A program made the position numbers and the translations under genes. A DNA stretch of 64,000 nt from Theropithecus gelada (taxonomy: Eukaryota > Chordata > Mammalia > Primates > Cercopithecidae): assembly GCF_003255815.1 (NCBI RefSeq), contig NC_037677.1:107481100-107545099 (forward strand), read 5' to 3'. Below are positions 35,801 through 47,915 of this stretch, one piece after another. Each line of letters starts with the position of its first letter. The first letter of the stretch is position 1. A model generated the notes under the pieces. That model was given only the letters and a program-made list of their open reading frames with translations, was not told where the DNA came from and did not search any database.

Positions 35801-36312
35801 AACCAGGAAAATATTGATTTGTTTTTAAAAGCTTTTTTTCAGTGTTTTGTCAGCCATTTCAAAGTGTCTCCCAGAAAAGGATGCTGAAGAGCAATTGCTA
35901 CCTTGAGCAACAGATTCATATTTACCCCAGGTTAATATAACAAAAGGCCTGTATAATTTTCTTTTCATTGTTAACACCCAAAATAGCATCTATCTATACA
36001 GTATCCCCAAAGAATTTGGAAAATTTGATGGTGTGAGCAGCAGCCATTAGTATCAGGGTTTCCCATTCTTGGACAGTCTGAGGCTGTGACCTGTTAGATA
36101 ATTAGATTATACTTGAACTGGACCAGAGTTTGTTTTTTGAATTTATGAGAAAAACAAAAACACTAAGTTAATTTAAGTTTGAACTTGTAAAGTATTGAAA
36201 TTCGTTGAGTGTCCTATAAATTGTCACGACTTTTCCTGATCTGTATAACTGACTGCAAAGTGTTTGTTTTTACAAAAGAGAAAAGATTTTTAATAAAGAG
36301 AATTTGAAAGCT
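32832..36312 (+). other. RBM20: RBM20 3' untranslated region
   Basis: About 3.48 kb of non-coding sequence follows the stop up to the best poly(A) signal, a length in keeping with the known long RBM20 mRNA. It is unusually free of Alu copies compared with the surrounding DNA. It contains a 48-bp near-copy of intron 13 sequence (33791-33838), a (TTTTG)n run near 34411-34432, a GA-rich tract at 34861-34881 and a small hairpin near 35062-35080. Internal AATAAA hexamers at 33523, 33678, 34318, 34752 and 35107 could give shorter isoforms. I cannot judge their use from sequence. Confidence 0.85.
33791..33838 (+). repeat. 48-bp dispersed duplication, copy 2 (3' UTR)
   Basis: Same direction as copy 1, with one A/G difference in the middle. 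Homology stops abruptly on both sides, without a poly(A) tail and without an obvious target duplication. Confidence 0.9.
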
Positions 36313-36335
36313 GTGAGTGAGTGACTCTGTGTCAT
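36292..36335 (+). terminator. RBM20: RBM20 poly(A) signal and GT-rich downstream element
   Basis: AATAAA lies at 36292-36297. About 15-20 bases later is a GT-rich stretch (tgtgagtgagtgactctgtgtc), the classical layout of a mammalian cleavage site, so cleavage is expected near 36310-36315. The distance from the stop codon fits the known 3' UTR length. Confidence 0.8.
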
Positions 36336-36782
36336 GCAGGGGTCCCTGGCATTTGGCTGGGGAAGGCTCACCAAGCAGAAAGGCTGACATTTGGTCCCTT
36401 TGAATTATGAATTATTTTCAAGGGTTGAACAGAAAGGACAAAACAGGTTTTCTTAGGGCTCCAGTTAGGCTACCAGAGAGGAACAGATTCTCAGGGGTGA
36501 TCCTTGGAGGATGAGTCTGACTAGGTGGGGGCTGCTGGCCTTTTGGAGGCTCAGATATGAACATTTCTTGGCCTCTTATAAACTCCTAGCTTTGCTACCC
36601 AGTGTCCCGCACCAGGGTTAGGCCATTTCTGGCAGTTCCATCCCCTGTGAAGATGAATATCTGGTGGTCAGTGCTGCAGTGGAAATAGCAGGCCCAAGCA
36701 GAGGCCTGGCCCTGCCCCTGTTAGCCCATGACTTCCTAAGGCCCGCTTCCTTGGGTGTAAAAGAAGATAAGAATATTAATCG

Positions 36783-37064
36783 CTCTGGGTGCGGTGGCTC
36801 CCAGCACTTTGGGAGGCCGAGGTGGGTGGATCATGAAGTCAGGAGATTGAGACCATCCTGGCCAGCACGGTGAAAACCCATCTCTACTAAAAATACAAAC
36901 ATTAGCCGGGCGTGGTGGTGTGCACCTGTAGTCCCAGCTACTCAGGAGGCTGAGGCAGGAGAAGGGCTTGAACCCAGTAGGCGGGGGTTGCAGTGAGCCG
37001 GGATCGCGCCACCGCACTCCAGCCTGGGTGACAGAGCAAGACTTCCGTCTCAAAAAACAAAAAA
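36783..37064 (+). mobile_element. Alu lacking the usual A-box bases
   Basis: Alu with target duplication aagaatattaatcgc / aagaatgtgaatcgc. The start reads ggtggctcccagcactttgg, missing about 11 bases (acgcctgtaat) compared with other copies here. Confidence 0.94.
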
Positions 37065-38004
37065 GAATGTGAATCGCCTCCCAGGGTTGTTTCAGGGTTA
37101 AGATAATTGCTGGTGGAAGCACTTGGTGTGCTGCAGATCACCAAATCTTGTTTGTTTTTGCAATCTGGACAGCAGCCCTCCAAATTTCAGGAGTTCTTAA
37201 GTTGTTTCTCAACCGTTTATTCTAGCAAAACAATGCCAGTCTTCTGGGACCGGTTGGCCAGTCCTTTGAATGGCCCGGAACCTTCTCTGGGCCCTTCCCT
37301 TTTGTTGGCAGTGCTCCTGAGTCAACAGGGAGGGGCTGGGCAGCCTGGACCCAGAGGGCAAAGTGAGGGGGCCGCCTGCAATTCCTGGGAGCAGATTGCA
37401 GGTCTGAGGAAAGTTCCTGCTGAACCTGTTGCTGTCTGCACCCCACCCCCACCTCCTGTAGTCATCCCTGGACCAAGCTCAGGCCTCCAGTTTCCAACCA
37501 GGAGGGGTAGGGAAACCTCCTTTTCTGCAACTGCTATCTATGTCCCAGATGGTCAAAGCAGTGAATGGGCTTAGACTGGTTCTGTTGCCCTAAGTTCAGG
37601 ATCCAGGATGCTTGGGGGTACCCCTGGTGCCTAGTCCTAGCTTGTTGTTCTACGTGGCACAACTCTAGAGAGGGCGTCCACATTGTATCCTATAGGATAG
37701 CACCCCCTGGAGTTGTGCAATGCAGATACCCAGCCAGGGACACCCCCTTCCCTCGAGTTGCAGTTGTTCACCCAAGCCCGGGTGTTCCCATTTGCTCTCT
37801 AATATCTCTGTGGGCCCTAGAGCCTGATTCTGAGCCAGTCCACCGAGCTGGACCACTGCCACTCAGACCTGCTCCCTGTATCATACCTATCCCCAGGGAT
37901 CAACTCCAGGCTGCCCCTGCCTGACTCTGCCACAGCCTAGACACTGGGTTCACTCCTCATAATGCCTTACTAGGTCAGGGCACTTGGATACTAACCTTGT
38001 TTGC

Positions 38005-38299
38005 TTTTCTTTGTTTGTTTATTCGAGACAGGCTCTCACTCTGTCACCCAGAATGGAGGGCAGTGACGCACGATCTCAGCTTGCTATGGCCTCTATTTCC
38101 TGGACCCAAGCCATCCTCCTGCCTCAGCCTCCCTAGTAGCTGGGACTACAGACATGTGCCACCACATCTGGCTAATTTTTTTGTAGCGATAGGGTTTCAC
38201 CATGTTGCCCAGGCTAGTTTCAAACTGCTGGGCTCAAGCAATCTGCCTACCTCAGCCTCCCAAAATGTTGGGATTACAGGCATGAACCACCGAACCTGG
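38005..38299 (-). mobile_element. Old Alu, minus orientation
   Basis: Inverted Alu (gagacaggctctcactctgtc ... ccaccgaacctggc) with several substitutions, consistent with a J-type copy. Confidence 0.92.
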
Positions 38300-38439
38300 C
38301 AACAGCAACTGTTAACTACCCTCTTAGGCAGTGGTTGGACATCTGGGCTCAACCCTGTAGACTCCCCGTTCTCTTTTCCCACCATGACGATCCTACAAGG
38401 GTGCCTATCCTGAGTGAAATTCCAAGCATGTTAGAGAAG

Positions 38440-38570
38440 GATGGCCCAAGAGACCTCCAAGTCTCTGCTTTTATAAGTGAGAAAACAGGCCCAGAGAAGA
38501 GACATGACTTGTTTGAGGCAACACAGCTTATTGGTATAGGACCAAGACTAGAATCCAGATCCCCTGAGTA
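38440..38570 (-). mobile_element. MIR
   Basis: Antisense MIR: aagtgagaaaacaggcccaga, gaggcaacacagcttattgg. Confidence 0.55.
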
Positions 38571-38679
38571 GTTTTGCTGGGGCTACTTGGAGAGATTACG
38601 ATATTTCAATTACATTATCTTGTGAATTTTCCAGGTCTAGTCCTAGCTGGACTCTGGCATTCAGCAAGGGACTCAAGAG

Positions 38680-38875
38680 AAATCATGGATTCTCATGCTT
38701 CGGGTGCATCAGCCACACCTGGTGAGCTTGCTAAAAATGCAGATTCCTGGCCCCTCCCATGGAGATTCTAACTCACTAGGTCGTGGGGAGGGCCCAGGCA
38801 TTTGCATCAGCAAGCCTGGGGGGTAATTCAATGCAGGTGCAGATCACCGATCACACTTAGAGTAACACTGCCCTA
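38680..38875 (+). mobile_element. MER5A-like hAT-Charlie MITE
   Basis: Matches the order of MER5A: cacctggtgagcttgctaaa, cagattcctggcccctccc, gggcccaggcatttgcatc. Confidence 0.75.
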
Positions 38876-38892
38876 GATGTCAACCAGGGACT

Positions 38893-38942
38893 TCCCCAGT
38901 AGCTCCTAGAATAGAAGCACCCAGCAGCTCCTAGAATAGAAG
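38893..38942 (+). repeat. 25-bp tandem duplication
   Basis: cagtagctcctagaatagaag is followed 25 bases later by cagcagctcctagaatagaag. Two copies, one or two mismatches. Confidence 0.9.
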
Positions 38943-39524
38943 CGGCATTTATTTTACTGGGTGGTAGGTCAGGAGAGATATGAATGGAGACCGTTCAAGG
39001 TAGGGACGCTCTAGTGTGAAAAAGGCTTGACAGTAGGAGGCAGAGATCAGCATGGCCATGGCAGAAGGGGCTGGTGGCAGCTGGTGGGTGGAGGAGCCAG
39101 CGAAGGATGGGGGTGGGAGCGTGTCACAGTCATCAAACTGGGTTTGGGAGCATGTGTTATGATTTTTAGTTGGGTTCGTACTTACTGTGCTTAGGCATAA
39201 GTCAATTTTCCAGCGCTCTCTTTATCTTTGTTAACGGCTAGAAGTGTTGTGGTTATTAAACGGCTCCTCGAGATCTGATGGAATTCCTGCCGCTGAGGAC
39301 AGAGAGCTGTGTGGAGTCAGCAATCCTTCCTCAGAGGAGAGAAAACGAACAGGGCCACTGCCCAGAGCCATGTCACTGTCAGCGAGGAACTCTGGGGTCA
39401 CACACACTTTCTCTTCCTCTTCCATGAGCCACTACTGCTGTCAGCTCAGCCCTGCTGATTCCTGAGTCCATGTGCATGGCACACTCAGTGTACTCCATGG
39501 GGGCACTGTCTCTTGGCTTCTTCA

Positions 39525-39705
39525 CAGCTAGAGAAGCAGGTGCTGTTATTCTCCCCATTTCATAGATGGAAAATGAGGCTCTGGGGGACAAAGTGGTTTG
39601 TCAAGGGTCAGACGACCAATAAGTGGCAGAGTTGGGATTCAAACCCAGGTCCACATGACTGTCAAACCACACTCTTAGCCACTATTCTCCACTGCCTACC
39701 TCCTG
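39525..39705 (-). mobile_element. MIR
   Basis: Antisense MIR: ccccatttcatagatggaaa, gtggcagagttgggattcaa, ccacactcttagccactat. Confidence 0.8.
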
Positions 39706-41271
39706 TTCCTGCATCTCCCTAAAGCCTCTAGACTCTGGGTCTGCTCAGAGCTGCTTGGATGAATTAGAAAGTCTAATTCAGCAATACTTCAGTTGCCTAT
39801 GACTGAATTCCTGATTGTTAAATTCCAGAAACTGATTTCTCCAGTACCTCTCCTCCCTAGAAAGGAGATAAAGAAAGGCCTCCACCCACAGCACTGTACC
39901 CAAATAAATACTGTTTCTTCCTTCTTCTCACTTAGGAGAATTTGCCAGGGGAGCTGAGTCTGAGGGCAAGAGAGGAAGGAGGGCCCCAGGAGCTCTTCAA
40001 GTTCCTCCTGTTTCAGGGAGGAGAAGAAAGAGAAGCGGCTTGTTCTGCTCTCAGGGGACTTGGGGACAAAGAGGAGTGATCAAAAGGGGATTTCCCACAG
40101 CCCCAAAATGCTAGCCACATTGCACTCGTGACCTCTCCTTCCTGAGTGAAACTTAATTGTTGATTTGCCTGACACCTGTTTCCAACATGGAGCTGAGATG
40201 ATGCACTCATTAAGACAACAAAAAAATTATAAACAAGGATTGAAGAAAGTTGGAGGCAGCAAATATATGGTCTGTAAGGGTTCATACAGCAAGAGATGTG
40301 ACTGGAAGCCTCCTGGGAGCCAAGGCAGAAAGAAAAAACAAAAAAACAAAAAAACAAAACATGCTCTGTCCTTAGGCTGGAGAGAGCATTCCAGGTTATC
40401 TGGGGAGATTGTTCTACCTGACTCTATATTCTGGAATAATTCTCCTGAGGGACGGCACAGAGGTCCTGAGAGGTGTTGGAAAAATCCTTAGGGAGCTCAC
40501 AGCCCAACATTGGAGAAGAGCATAGTGGGAGTCCCTTTGGAGGGGACATTGGGATGGCTCCTGGTCTGTGTGAAGTAGTTCCTGATGTCAGGGCAATACC
40601 TCCCAGTGTCCGAAGGCCTGATCCTTGCTTACACCTGCCCAACCCACCTGAGAGTGAGTATGCTGGCTGGAGTTCATGAATTTTTGTTTGGGCTTTTTTC
40701 AAGCTCTGTTTTTCAAATATCTCTGTTAAGTGGCTGAACTTCCAGGAACCAGTGTTCACAGGCCAAGGAGGAGGTCACCATCATCTCTACTACCTGACTG
40801 CCCTGCCACACCCACCCAACATTAGAGAGCTCTAGGGTGGGGCCCCTGCTGTCTGGATTGTTGGGGGAAAATAAACCTTTCCAGCGTTTATTCTTCGGGG
40901 TTACCCCAAAGGGATGACCACAGCCAGGAGGGAACCCAGCCTGACTGGGAAGTGCTGACTCCCTCTGGCAGAGTTTGGGAACTGCCCTTCATATCTGATA
41001 AGGAGCGGCCTAGGGAGGAGGGGTGCAAAAGGTGTGCCCCGTTTGCCTATGAGATCTCTCACCATCACTGTATACAAGCCTAGGAAGAAGAGAGCTTGCT
41101 GGCTCAGGGACAGATTCCCATGCTGGGAATCAGGACCTTAAGTTCCTGGGTCAAATCTACAATGAACTCATTCTGAGATGTAGACAAATGTTTACCTTCT
41201 GTTGCTTCAGTTTTCCCGTCTGTGCATTTGATGTGTGCCTTGTGCGTGCCAGAGGTTTTGAAGGAGAAAAT

Positions 41272-41366
41272 AAGATAGGAGTGGAGACTTGCTGTCAATC
41301 ACAATAAGATAGGAGTAGAGACTTGCTGTCAATCACAATAAGATAGGAGCGGAGACTTGCTTCTCT
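41272..41366 (+). repeat. 34-bp tandem repeat, 2.7 copies
   Basis: The unit starts aagataggagtggagacttg and ends tcaatcacaat. Copies differ only at the base after tagg-ag (gtgg, gtag, gcgg). Confidence 0.92.
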
Positions 41367-41639
41367 ACCCGAACTGTCCCACATGGGCCTGTAGGGGAGC
41401 TACGGTCCTTGTCACCATCCTCCCACCCCCAGCAGAGGAGTCTACCCATGAGGCAGGTTTGCTTGGGGTCGGCCAACCTGGTCTCTGTGGTTTTTGCCTC
41501 CTGTGCTCCTCATATGCCTTAGCTTGGTCTTCTACAGACACTACTTAACTCCGCCTCCTCTCCACCCACCTCACCCCCACAGCCTCCATTTGTGGTTCAG
41601 CCATGCTCAGTGCCTCAGGGGTTCCCAGATAGCCCCCTT

Positions 41640-42300
41640 CCAGCTCCTTGATTTTGCACATGGTTTTCCCACTGCTGGGAATACCTTTTGGCCCTTTCTG
41701 TCTACCTGGAAACTATGACTTTTTTTTTTTTTAACATTCTACTTAGGTGTTATCTTCTTTACGAAGCCTTCCTTGGCTTCTCTGACCTCCCTGCAGGTAT
41801 TACTGGACCCCACTGTGTCCCAGAACACTTTGTACCCCTAGCCCAGACATACACAGAGGCCCCTCTTTTTTTTTTTTTTTTTTTTTTTGAGACGGAGTCT
41901 CGCTCTGTCGCCCAGGCTGGAGTGTGGTGGCGCGATCTCAGCTCACTGCAAGTTCCGCCTCCCGGGTTCACGCCATTCTCCTGCCCCAGCCTCCCGAGTA
42001 GCTGGGACTACAGGTGCTCACCACCATGCTCGGCTAATTTTTTGTAGTTTTAGTAGAGATGGGGTTTCACCATGTTAGCCAGGATGGTCTCAATCTCCTG
42101 ACCTCATGATCCGCCCGCCTGGGCCTCCCAAGAGGCCCCTCTTTTATAGCCCTTATCATGTTGCCTTGTTATCTGTTTCTAGATTTGCCTCTGCAGTAGT
42201 CATTGAGTCTCCAAGGGTAAGAAGTGTATCCTGCTTCCCCTGTGCGTACTGGTATCCCCACCACAGAGCAGATACCAGTGAATGTTAGTTGAAGGACTAA
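41640..42300 (+). mobile_element. L2 3' half, split by an AluY
   Basis: Sense L2 motifs: ttttcccactgctgggaatac, ttctttacgaagccttccttg, then after the Alu atagcccttatcatgttgcc and a tail ending tgaatgttagttgaagga. Confidence 0.75.
41870..42130 (-). mobile_element. AluY-like copy, 5'-truncated, minus orientation
   Basis: Inverted Alu with Y-type bases (gcaagttccgcctcccggg, ttcacgccattctcctgcc). About 35-40 bases of the Alu 5' end are missing. Target duplication agaggcccctctttt is intact on both sides (about 41855 and 42131). Confidence 0.93.
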
Positions 42301-44227
42301 GTTATCCCTTGCTCACCTCTGGGACTTGCTGGAGCAACAGAGACCTGAGTCCTAAGTCTCTGCCCAATCACACTCTGCCCAGGTGCCATGAGGACTGGCA
42401 CAGCTGGCTGGCTCATAGGAGAAGGGTGGGTTCTTGGAGCAGTGCCAGGGAGCACCCTACCCACCCACCACCTTCCCTTCCCCTGCCATCCTTCCCTTCC
42501 CTGGTCCCCCTCTCCTAGGGCTGGCGGTTGGCTCTGACAGTGGATAACAGAGCCCTGCTTACGTTGCCCAAAGCTTGGTCTTTTAACAGCTGGCTTCTTC
42601 TATAGCCACAGAGCCAGGCCTCCTATGTAGGCCGCATCTCTCTCTGTCCCCAGGGGCATCTCCTCCCCAAACCTGTCTGTCCTCACGCTGCACCTCCACC
42701 TAGCCAGGCCCACCCAGTTCTCCAGGACCTTCCCAGGCAAAGCTGAGAACAAAGCAGGGTTTATGACAGTTCTGTCAACACTGGGTGGATGGCCTTGGTT
42801 CACCCTGCACTTTGCAAGCCACGCCTGCCTGCATGCCTGATGCCCACACCTAATCAATGCCTCCAAAGACCCAAGGGCTGCAGGGAGGCTCCTGGCACCT
42901 TCTTCTCTTCATGTCTAAAAAGCACTGGGAGACTTGGGTCAGTGAGTGGGAATTTCACAGCCCTGGAAGAGAGAGATCTTGGTCTAGATTGATTAGGCCA
43001 GCCAGATGATTAATAATTAAACTTGACCTGTTCCCAGCCACACATATACCCTGCAGTGAGGAATTACCAGAGAGCAGGGCCTGAGAAGGAGGCTCTGAAG
43101 CTTGGCATGGGACCAGCTCTGAAAGCCCCCAGGGAACTAGATCTCTTAGTCTCAGGGGTTCCTGCCTACCTATCCCAGATCTACAAGTCCAACTCCTAAT
43201 AAAACCTTACTGACTTTTTCCACAGACTCCGAGCTCAGAGCAGGCCTTTGGCAATTCCTAGGGTGCAGGTAGCCTTGGCAGCTCTGCTCCAGGGTGGGAT
43301 TTGCAGAGCAGATTGGACTTCAGCTGCACCTGTGTTGACACACGATTTCCTCCTGAGCCCCTCCTGAGCACAGCCTCTCCCCTTTCTTATTTATACTCCC
43401 ACTGCTCAGCACCCGGCAAAGGGCATGGCACACTCAGCATATCCAGGACTGGCTTCTTGCATGATCCTGTCACAGCAACAGCGTTCAGCTCAGAGAGGTG
43501 GGAACTAGCCAGTCAGGGCGCAGCCCACTCATATCAGCAGGAGTCTCCTAAGCTCTCCCAGGGGTCTTCCCCAACCAAGAGAACACTGAGACTCCACATC
43601 TGGTTGCTAGACACCATAGAGGCTGAGGACTCAAATACTAGGGTGCAGCTGGGTGGCCAAAGTGGGGCTCCCTTCCTCCCTCTCTCTGTAGACTCATCCT
43701 CCCAGCTTTTCCCTTGTTTTTTCTAAGGTCCTGGGGAAGCATGGTCTTCTCCCCATAGGCTGCCTTCCTGCCGCCCCTTCCTGCTTCCAGCTCCACATTT
43801 CCCCAGTTATGGGGCTTCTTCATCTGGGGGAGGCCACTCATCAGCGTGTTGTCCAGTCTTTTGTGGCTAGTTTTTACTTCAGGTGTGGGGATAGGAGTAT
43901 GACTTCAGCCCCTCTGATGCCTTGGTCTCAAGCCAGTTAGGCTAATGCAACCCTTCTGCTTTGGGATGAGATAAATCCCCCAAGCTCTCTACAGCCCAGA
44001 TTTCCCATCTGAGACAGCCCAGCCAGCCCAGGAAAGCCATATGAACCCTGTGCTGCCCATCCTGCTTCTTCCACTGAATGGCAGGGTGACTTCATTGGGT
44101 CACTTCCTTTTCCCCCTACCTCCCCTCCTCACTCCCAGGCCTTTTCCTCCCTGGAAATGAGACCATTATCCTGGTGGCTTCCTTCCCTCCTGGTGTGAAG
44201 TAGCAGAGAAAGACATCAACCTATTAT

Positions 44228-44300
44228 TTAAACACGTGTGTGCAAGTGCATGTGTCTGTCCACACGTGCATGTGTGCAAGTGTGCATGCGTGCATATGAA
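44228..44300 (+). repeat. TG/CA-rich degenerate microsatellite
   Basis: Alternating purine-pyrimidine run (acgtgtgtgcaagtgcatgt ... gcatgcgtgcatatg). Confidence 0.85.
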
Positions 44301-44875
44301 GCTCCTGAGAGCAGTCACGGTTGGCAGTTTCAAATCTGAGCCTTCCCAGGATGCCCTGTCATAGGTAACACTCACATCCATCCTGGCCCTGGGCTGCAAC
44401 CCCTCTATCTGCCTGTTTCTCTTGGCTCCTGGTTCAACAAGTATTCCTGTGGGACTATGCAAAGCCTCTATCTCTTTCCCTTTTCTTGCTAAAGAAAATT
44501 TTAACTGCCAAGCATTTACTCCTCTCTCTCTTTTTCTTATTAAGTAGAGCAGCTCAATCATCTGGGTTGGGGAAGTTCTTTTAGATTCTTTAGTACACAA
44601 CAACGTGCTGGGACTGGACTGCTTCGGGCTCTTAAATTTCTTCTGTTGACAGTCGTGCATCTGGGTCAGTCCTCTCCTCTTCACCCTGTTTTCACCCTGT
44701 AGCCCTCATAGTGCCTACTCCATGTGCCTGCACATAAGACGAACTCATTTAAACAGTTAAATGTTGAGCAATCACATATTCTCAAGGGGCTATAGTCAAG
44801 TCCTCTCCTAGTCTTCATAGATTTTGTTTCATTTTAATGACAACTTGAAAGATGGATAGAAAAATAGGTACATGT

Positions 44876-45194
44876 GGGCAGGCACAGTGGCTCACACCTG
44901 TAATCCCAGCACTTTGGGAGGCCGAGGCAGGTGGATCACTTGATGTCAGGAGTTCAAGACCAGCCTGGCCAACATGGTGAAACCCTGTCTCTACTAAAAT
45001 ACAAAACAGCTGGGCGTGGTGGTGTGCACCTGTAATCCCAGCTACTTGGGAGACTGAGGCAGGGGAATCGCTTGAACCCAGGAGGCAGAGGAATCGCTTG
45101 ATTCTGGGAGGCAGAGGTTGCGTTGAGCTGAGATTGTACCACTGCACTCCAGCCTCAGTGACAGAGCAAGGCTCCATCTCAAAAAAGGAAAAAG
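44876..45194 (+). mobile_element. Alu with internal duplication
   Basis: Full-length Alu flanked by aaaataggtacatg / aaaataggcacatg. The right arm contains gaatcgcttga...ggaggcagag twice in tandem (about 45065-45118). Confidence 0.93.
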
Positions 45195-46353
45195 AAAAAT
45201 AGGCACATGCACAGAACCACATCCACACATCCCCCCACACCCATACCATAGTCTGGACATCTGGATGGTCAAATGACTTGACCCCTCCACCCCCCACACC
45301 CACCCATGTATGTTTGGGTTTATGATAGTGTTGGTGCCAATAGCGTACCGATTGCTCTGATTATCCCAGGCTCTTGAGGAGAGTATTGATGGAGACTTAG
45401 TACACAAAGGACGTATTTGTGCATGTAGAAGGCAGTGTGGTTTGCAGTGGTCTAAGAAAGAAATGTCTTTAGTAATTGAGAGCCTGGGGACAGATCAGAT
45501 TGCCTGGAGGGAAGAAAAGAGGTTTTATGGCAGAGCCCTTAAAGACTTCCCTCATCTAAGGGATGTGCAAAGAGTCTGAGAAGCAGCAGCCAGAGAATTA
45601 GGAGGAAATCTGGGAAAGTATGGCATCGAGGACATCTGAGAATGAGAATATTTCAGGAGTGAAGAGTTTTGTTTACTAGAGTTGAATGCTCCTGATTGAT
45701 TGTATTAGTTCAGTGCACCAGTAATTCTGAGTGTAAGTAAGTAGAAGATTCAGAGTGTTAAACAGCAAAAGTGAAAAAGCTCAGACAGGTCAAATTGTAT
45801 TAGAATGAATGCCATTTTTAAACTGCAATGGCTGGTGTGACATAACAAATTTCTATCAACTTATGAATGGCCCAGAGAATCATTCTCCATCCCCAGCTTC
45901 TAATATCTGAATCCCTTTTGCCTTGCTCTATCAGCCACTCCTGAAGACCCACTGGATTCCAATTCCTGAATCAAGTCTGGCTAAGATAGGAAACATATAA
46001 ACAGTCATACCCCAACATTGTTGATAGGAGCCACAGAGAGAAGCACCTGCCCTTGCAAACACACATAGTACCCACCGCTGCAGCCACACACACAACCTGA
46101 ACAAACCTGGGTCTGGTTGCCTCATCCTGCCTGCTGGACTGAGCTAAACTGGCTGCAGGACCTGGTGCCCTCAGGGGCAGGGCTCCTGCCTAAGAATCTT
46201 CTCATCACCTATAATTCACTCTCCTGCCTGGTGCTGGCCTCGGGCTCTCCCAGGAACAGGCCCAGCCACTAGTCTAGGCACCAACTTCTTTTACCCTATT
46301 GAATGGATGTTGTACATAAGTTATTTTTGCCTGTGCAATATCCCTTCCCTCTT

Positions 46354-46388
46354 GTTCCTGCAAGAAAACCACTGCTTCTTGCAGGAAC
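46354..46388. repeat. Perfect 13-bp inverted repeat, 9-bp loop
   Basis: gttcctgcaagaa (46354-46366), loop aaccactgc, ttcttgcaggaac (46376-46388). The arms are exact reverse complements. Confidence 0.95.
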
Positions 46389-46584
46389 CTATTCCCTGTG
46401 ATTTGCATGGGCCCATCTGTCCTGTCCTTCTCAGAGAGGTGTGATTAATCAGAGATCCTCATCCTCCCATCACAGCAATTGATTCAGGATGAGGAACATG
46501 ATCCAAATGGACCAATCAAAATCTTCCCTGTGATTTTGTCAGTACCATCAAAAAGACACAGTCTAATTCTGGGGTTGCTAGCTA

Positions 46585-46920
46585 TAAGTCAATGGTTCTC
46601 GAAGTGTGGTCTGCAGATCCCTGCATGAGGTCAAACCTATTTTTATAACCACATTGAGATTTTATTTACCTTTCTCACTGTGTTGACATCACACTGATGG
46701 GGCAAAAACAATGCTGGGTAAAATTACTAGCACCTTTGCTGTTCTGTGGGAAAAAGCAAGAGGCTAGTAGCTGAGCAGTAGTCCTATGAACCCTGTGCTT
46801 CCCATGCTCTGCCCTGTAGTTACAGAGATCATGACCACTCTCATACATCTCCGGGGCACCATGAATATGGTAGTCTATCAGAGTGGTCCCACCAGAGTTG
46901 TTCAGTGCACAACCCACACT
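46585..46920 (+). mobile_element. hAT-Charlie-type transposon remnant
   Basis: The start ggttctcgaagtgtggtctg is of hAT-MITE type. Later gttgacatcacactgatgg and gcaaaaacaatgctgggtaa resemble a decayed hAT transposase segment (TDGAKAM-type). No open frame remains. Confidence 0.5.
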
Positions 46921-47099
46921 GGGTGTGCCCAGTGGTCCTGAGAGCTCTACTCTCCAAACTATGTTGCCTGTGACTCTGGTGCCACAAAATGCAACTCACA
47001 AAAGAATGCCATAGTTAAATAAGCTTGGGAAGGCTGCATTCTATATACTTCTCTCTTGAGACTTTCAATGGAAATCTGCACAGAAAGGTTTCACAACCA

Positions 47100-47345
47100 A
47101 GTAACCTGTTTTCCCCAACTATTTCACCATGCAATCATTTTAATTCAAGGAATATTTATAATATACCACGGAACAGTGGGCTTTAGCAAATGCTCTTGAA
47201 CACTATTACAAACTTCATGACAGCAGAGACTGTCTTCTTTTCTGCAGTATGCAGTATGGTCATGCCTGATATGGTGCCTGGCACATGAGAGACCCTTGAA
47301 AAATTTGTTGAATAAATTAATGAGTCCATGAATGATTGATGCTTT
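47100..47345 (+). mobile_element. L2 3' end
   Basis: Sense L2: cagcagagactgtcttcttt, atggtgcctggcacatgag, aatttgttgaataaattaat. Confidence 0.65.
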
Positions 47346-47915
47346 CACAAGTATCTGATCTCCTTAGTATTCTCTATATTTACAAAAGGTGAGGTCCTTG
47401 TAGTGCATTATTTATGTCATTTTGCCAACACTGAACTCTGTGCTGTGGTCTACTGTCTTCTCAAAATGATACGTTTTTCAGGATGCAATGAGATTTTATG
47501 CATTTGAATATGTTCCCCCTGTGAGCAGAGCTGGGCAAGCACAACTGTTTCCCATTACCCAGCCTCTCTGAGGCCAACCTTCTTCTGTGGTTTGAGCTGG
47601 AGAAGAAGCACAGGCAAGCCCTTCCCAGCGGTTTCTGTGTGGTTGACAAAGAGCTAATGCCAGCCTTGGAAAAGGAAGGCCTGCAGCAGTTCTGAGTCTG
47701 CTCTGTTGAGAAATAACGAAGCCCCCGGGACCTCTTCTCTGGAGTTGTCAGGCTCAGACTTGTGTTTCCTTCTTTGAGAAGGAAGAGGCACCAAGAACAG
47801 GAGTGAAAGTGTCTTGGAAACCCCAAGGTTTTAGAAAGTGCAGGACTTGGGAGATTGAGGCCAGAAAGAGAGAGAGAGAGAATGAGAATATTTTACTCTT
47901 TAGTATCCTCAATTG

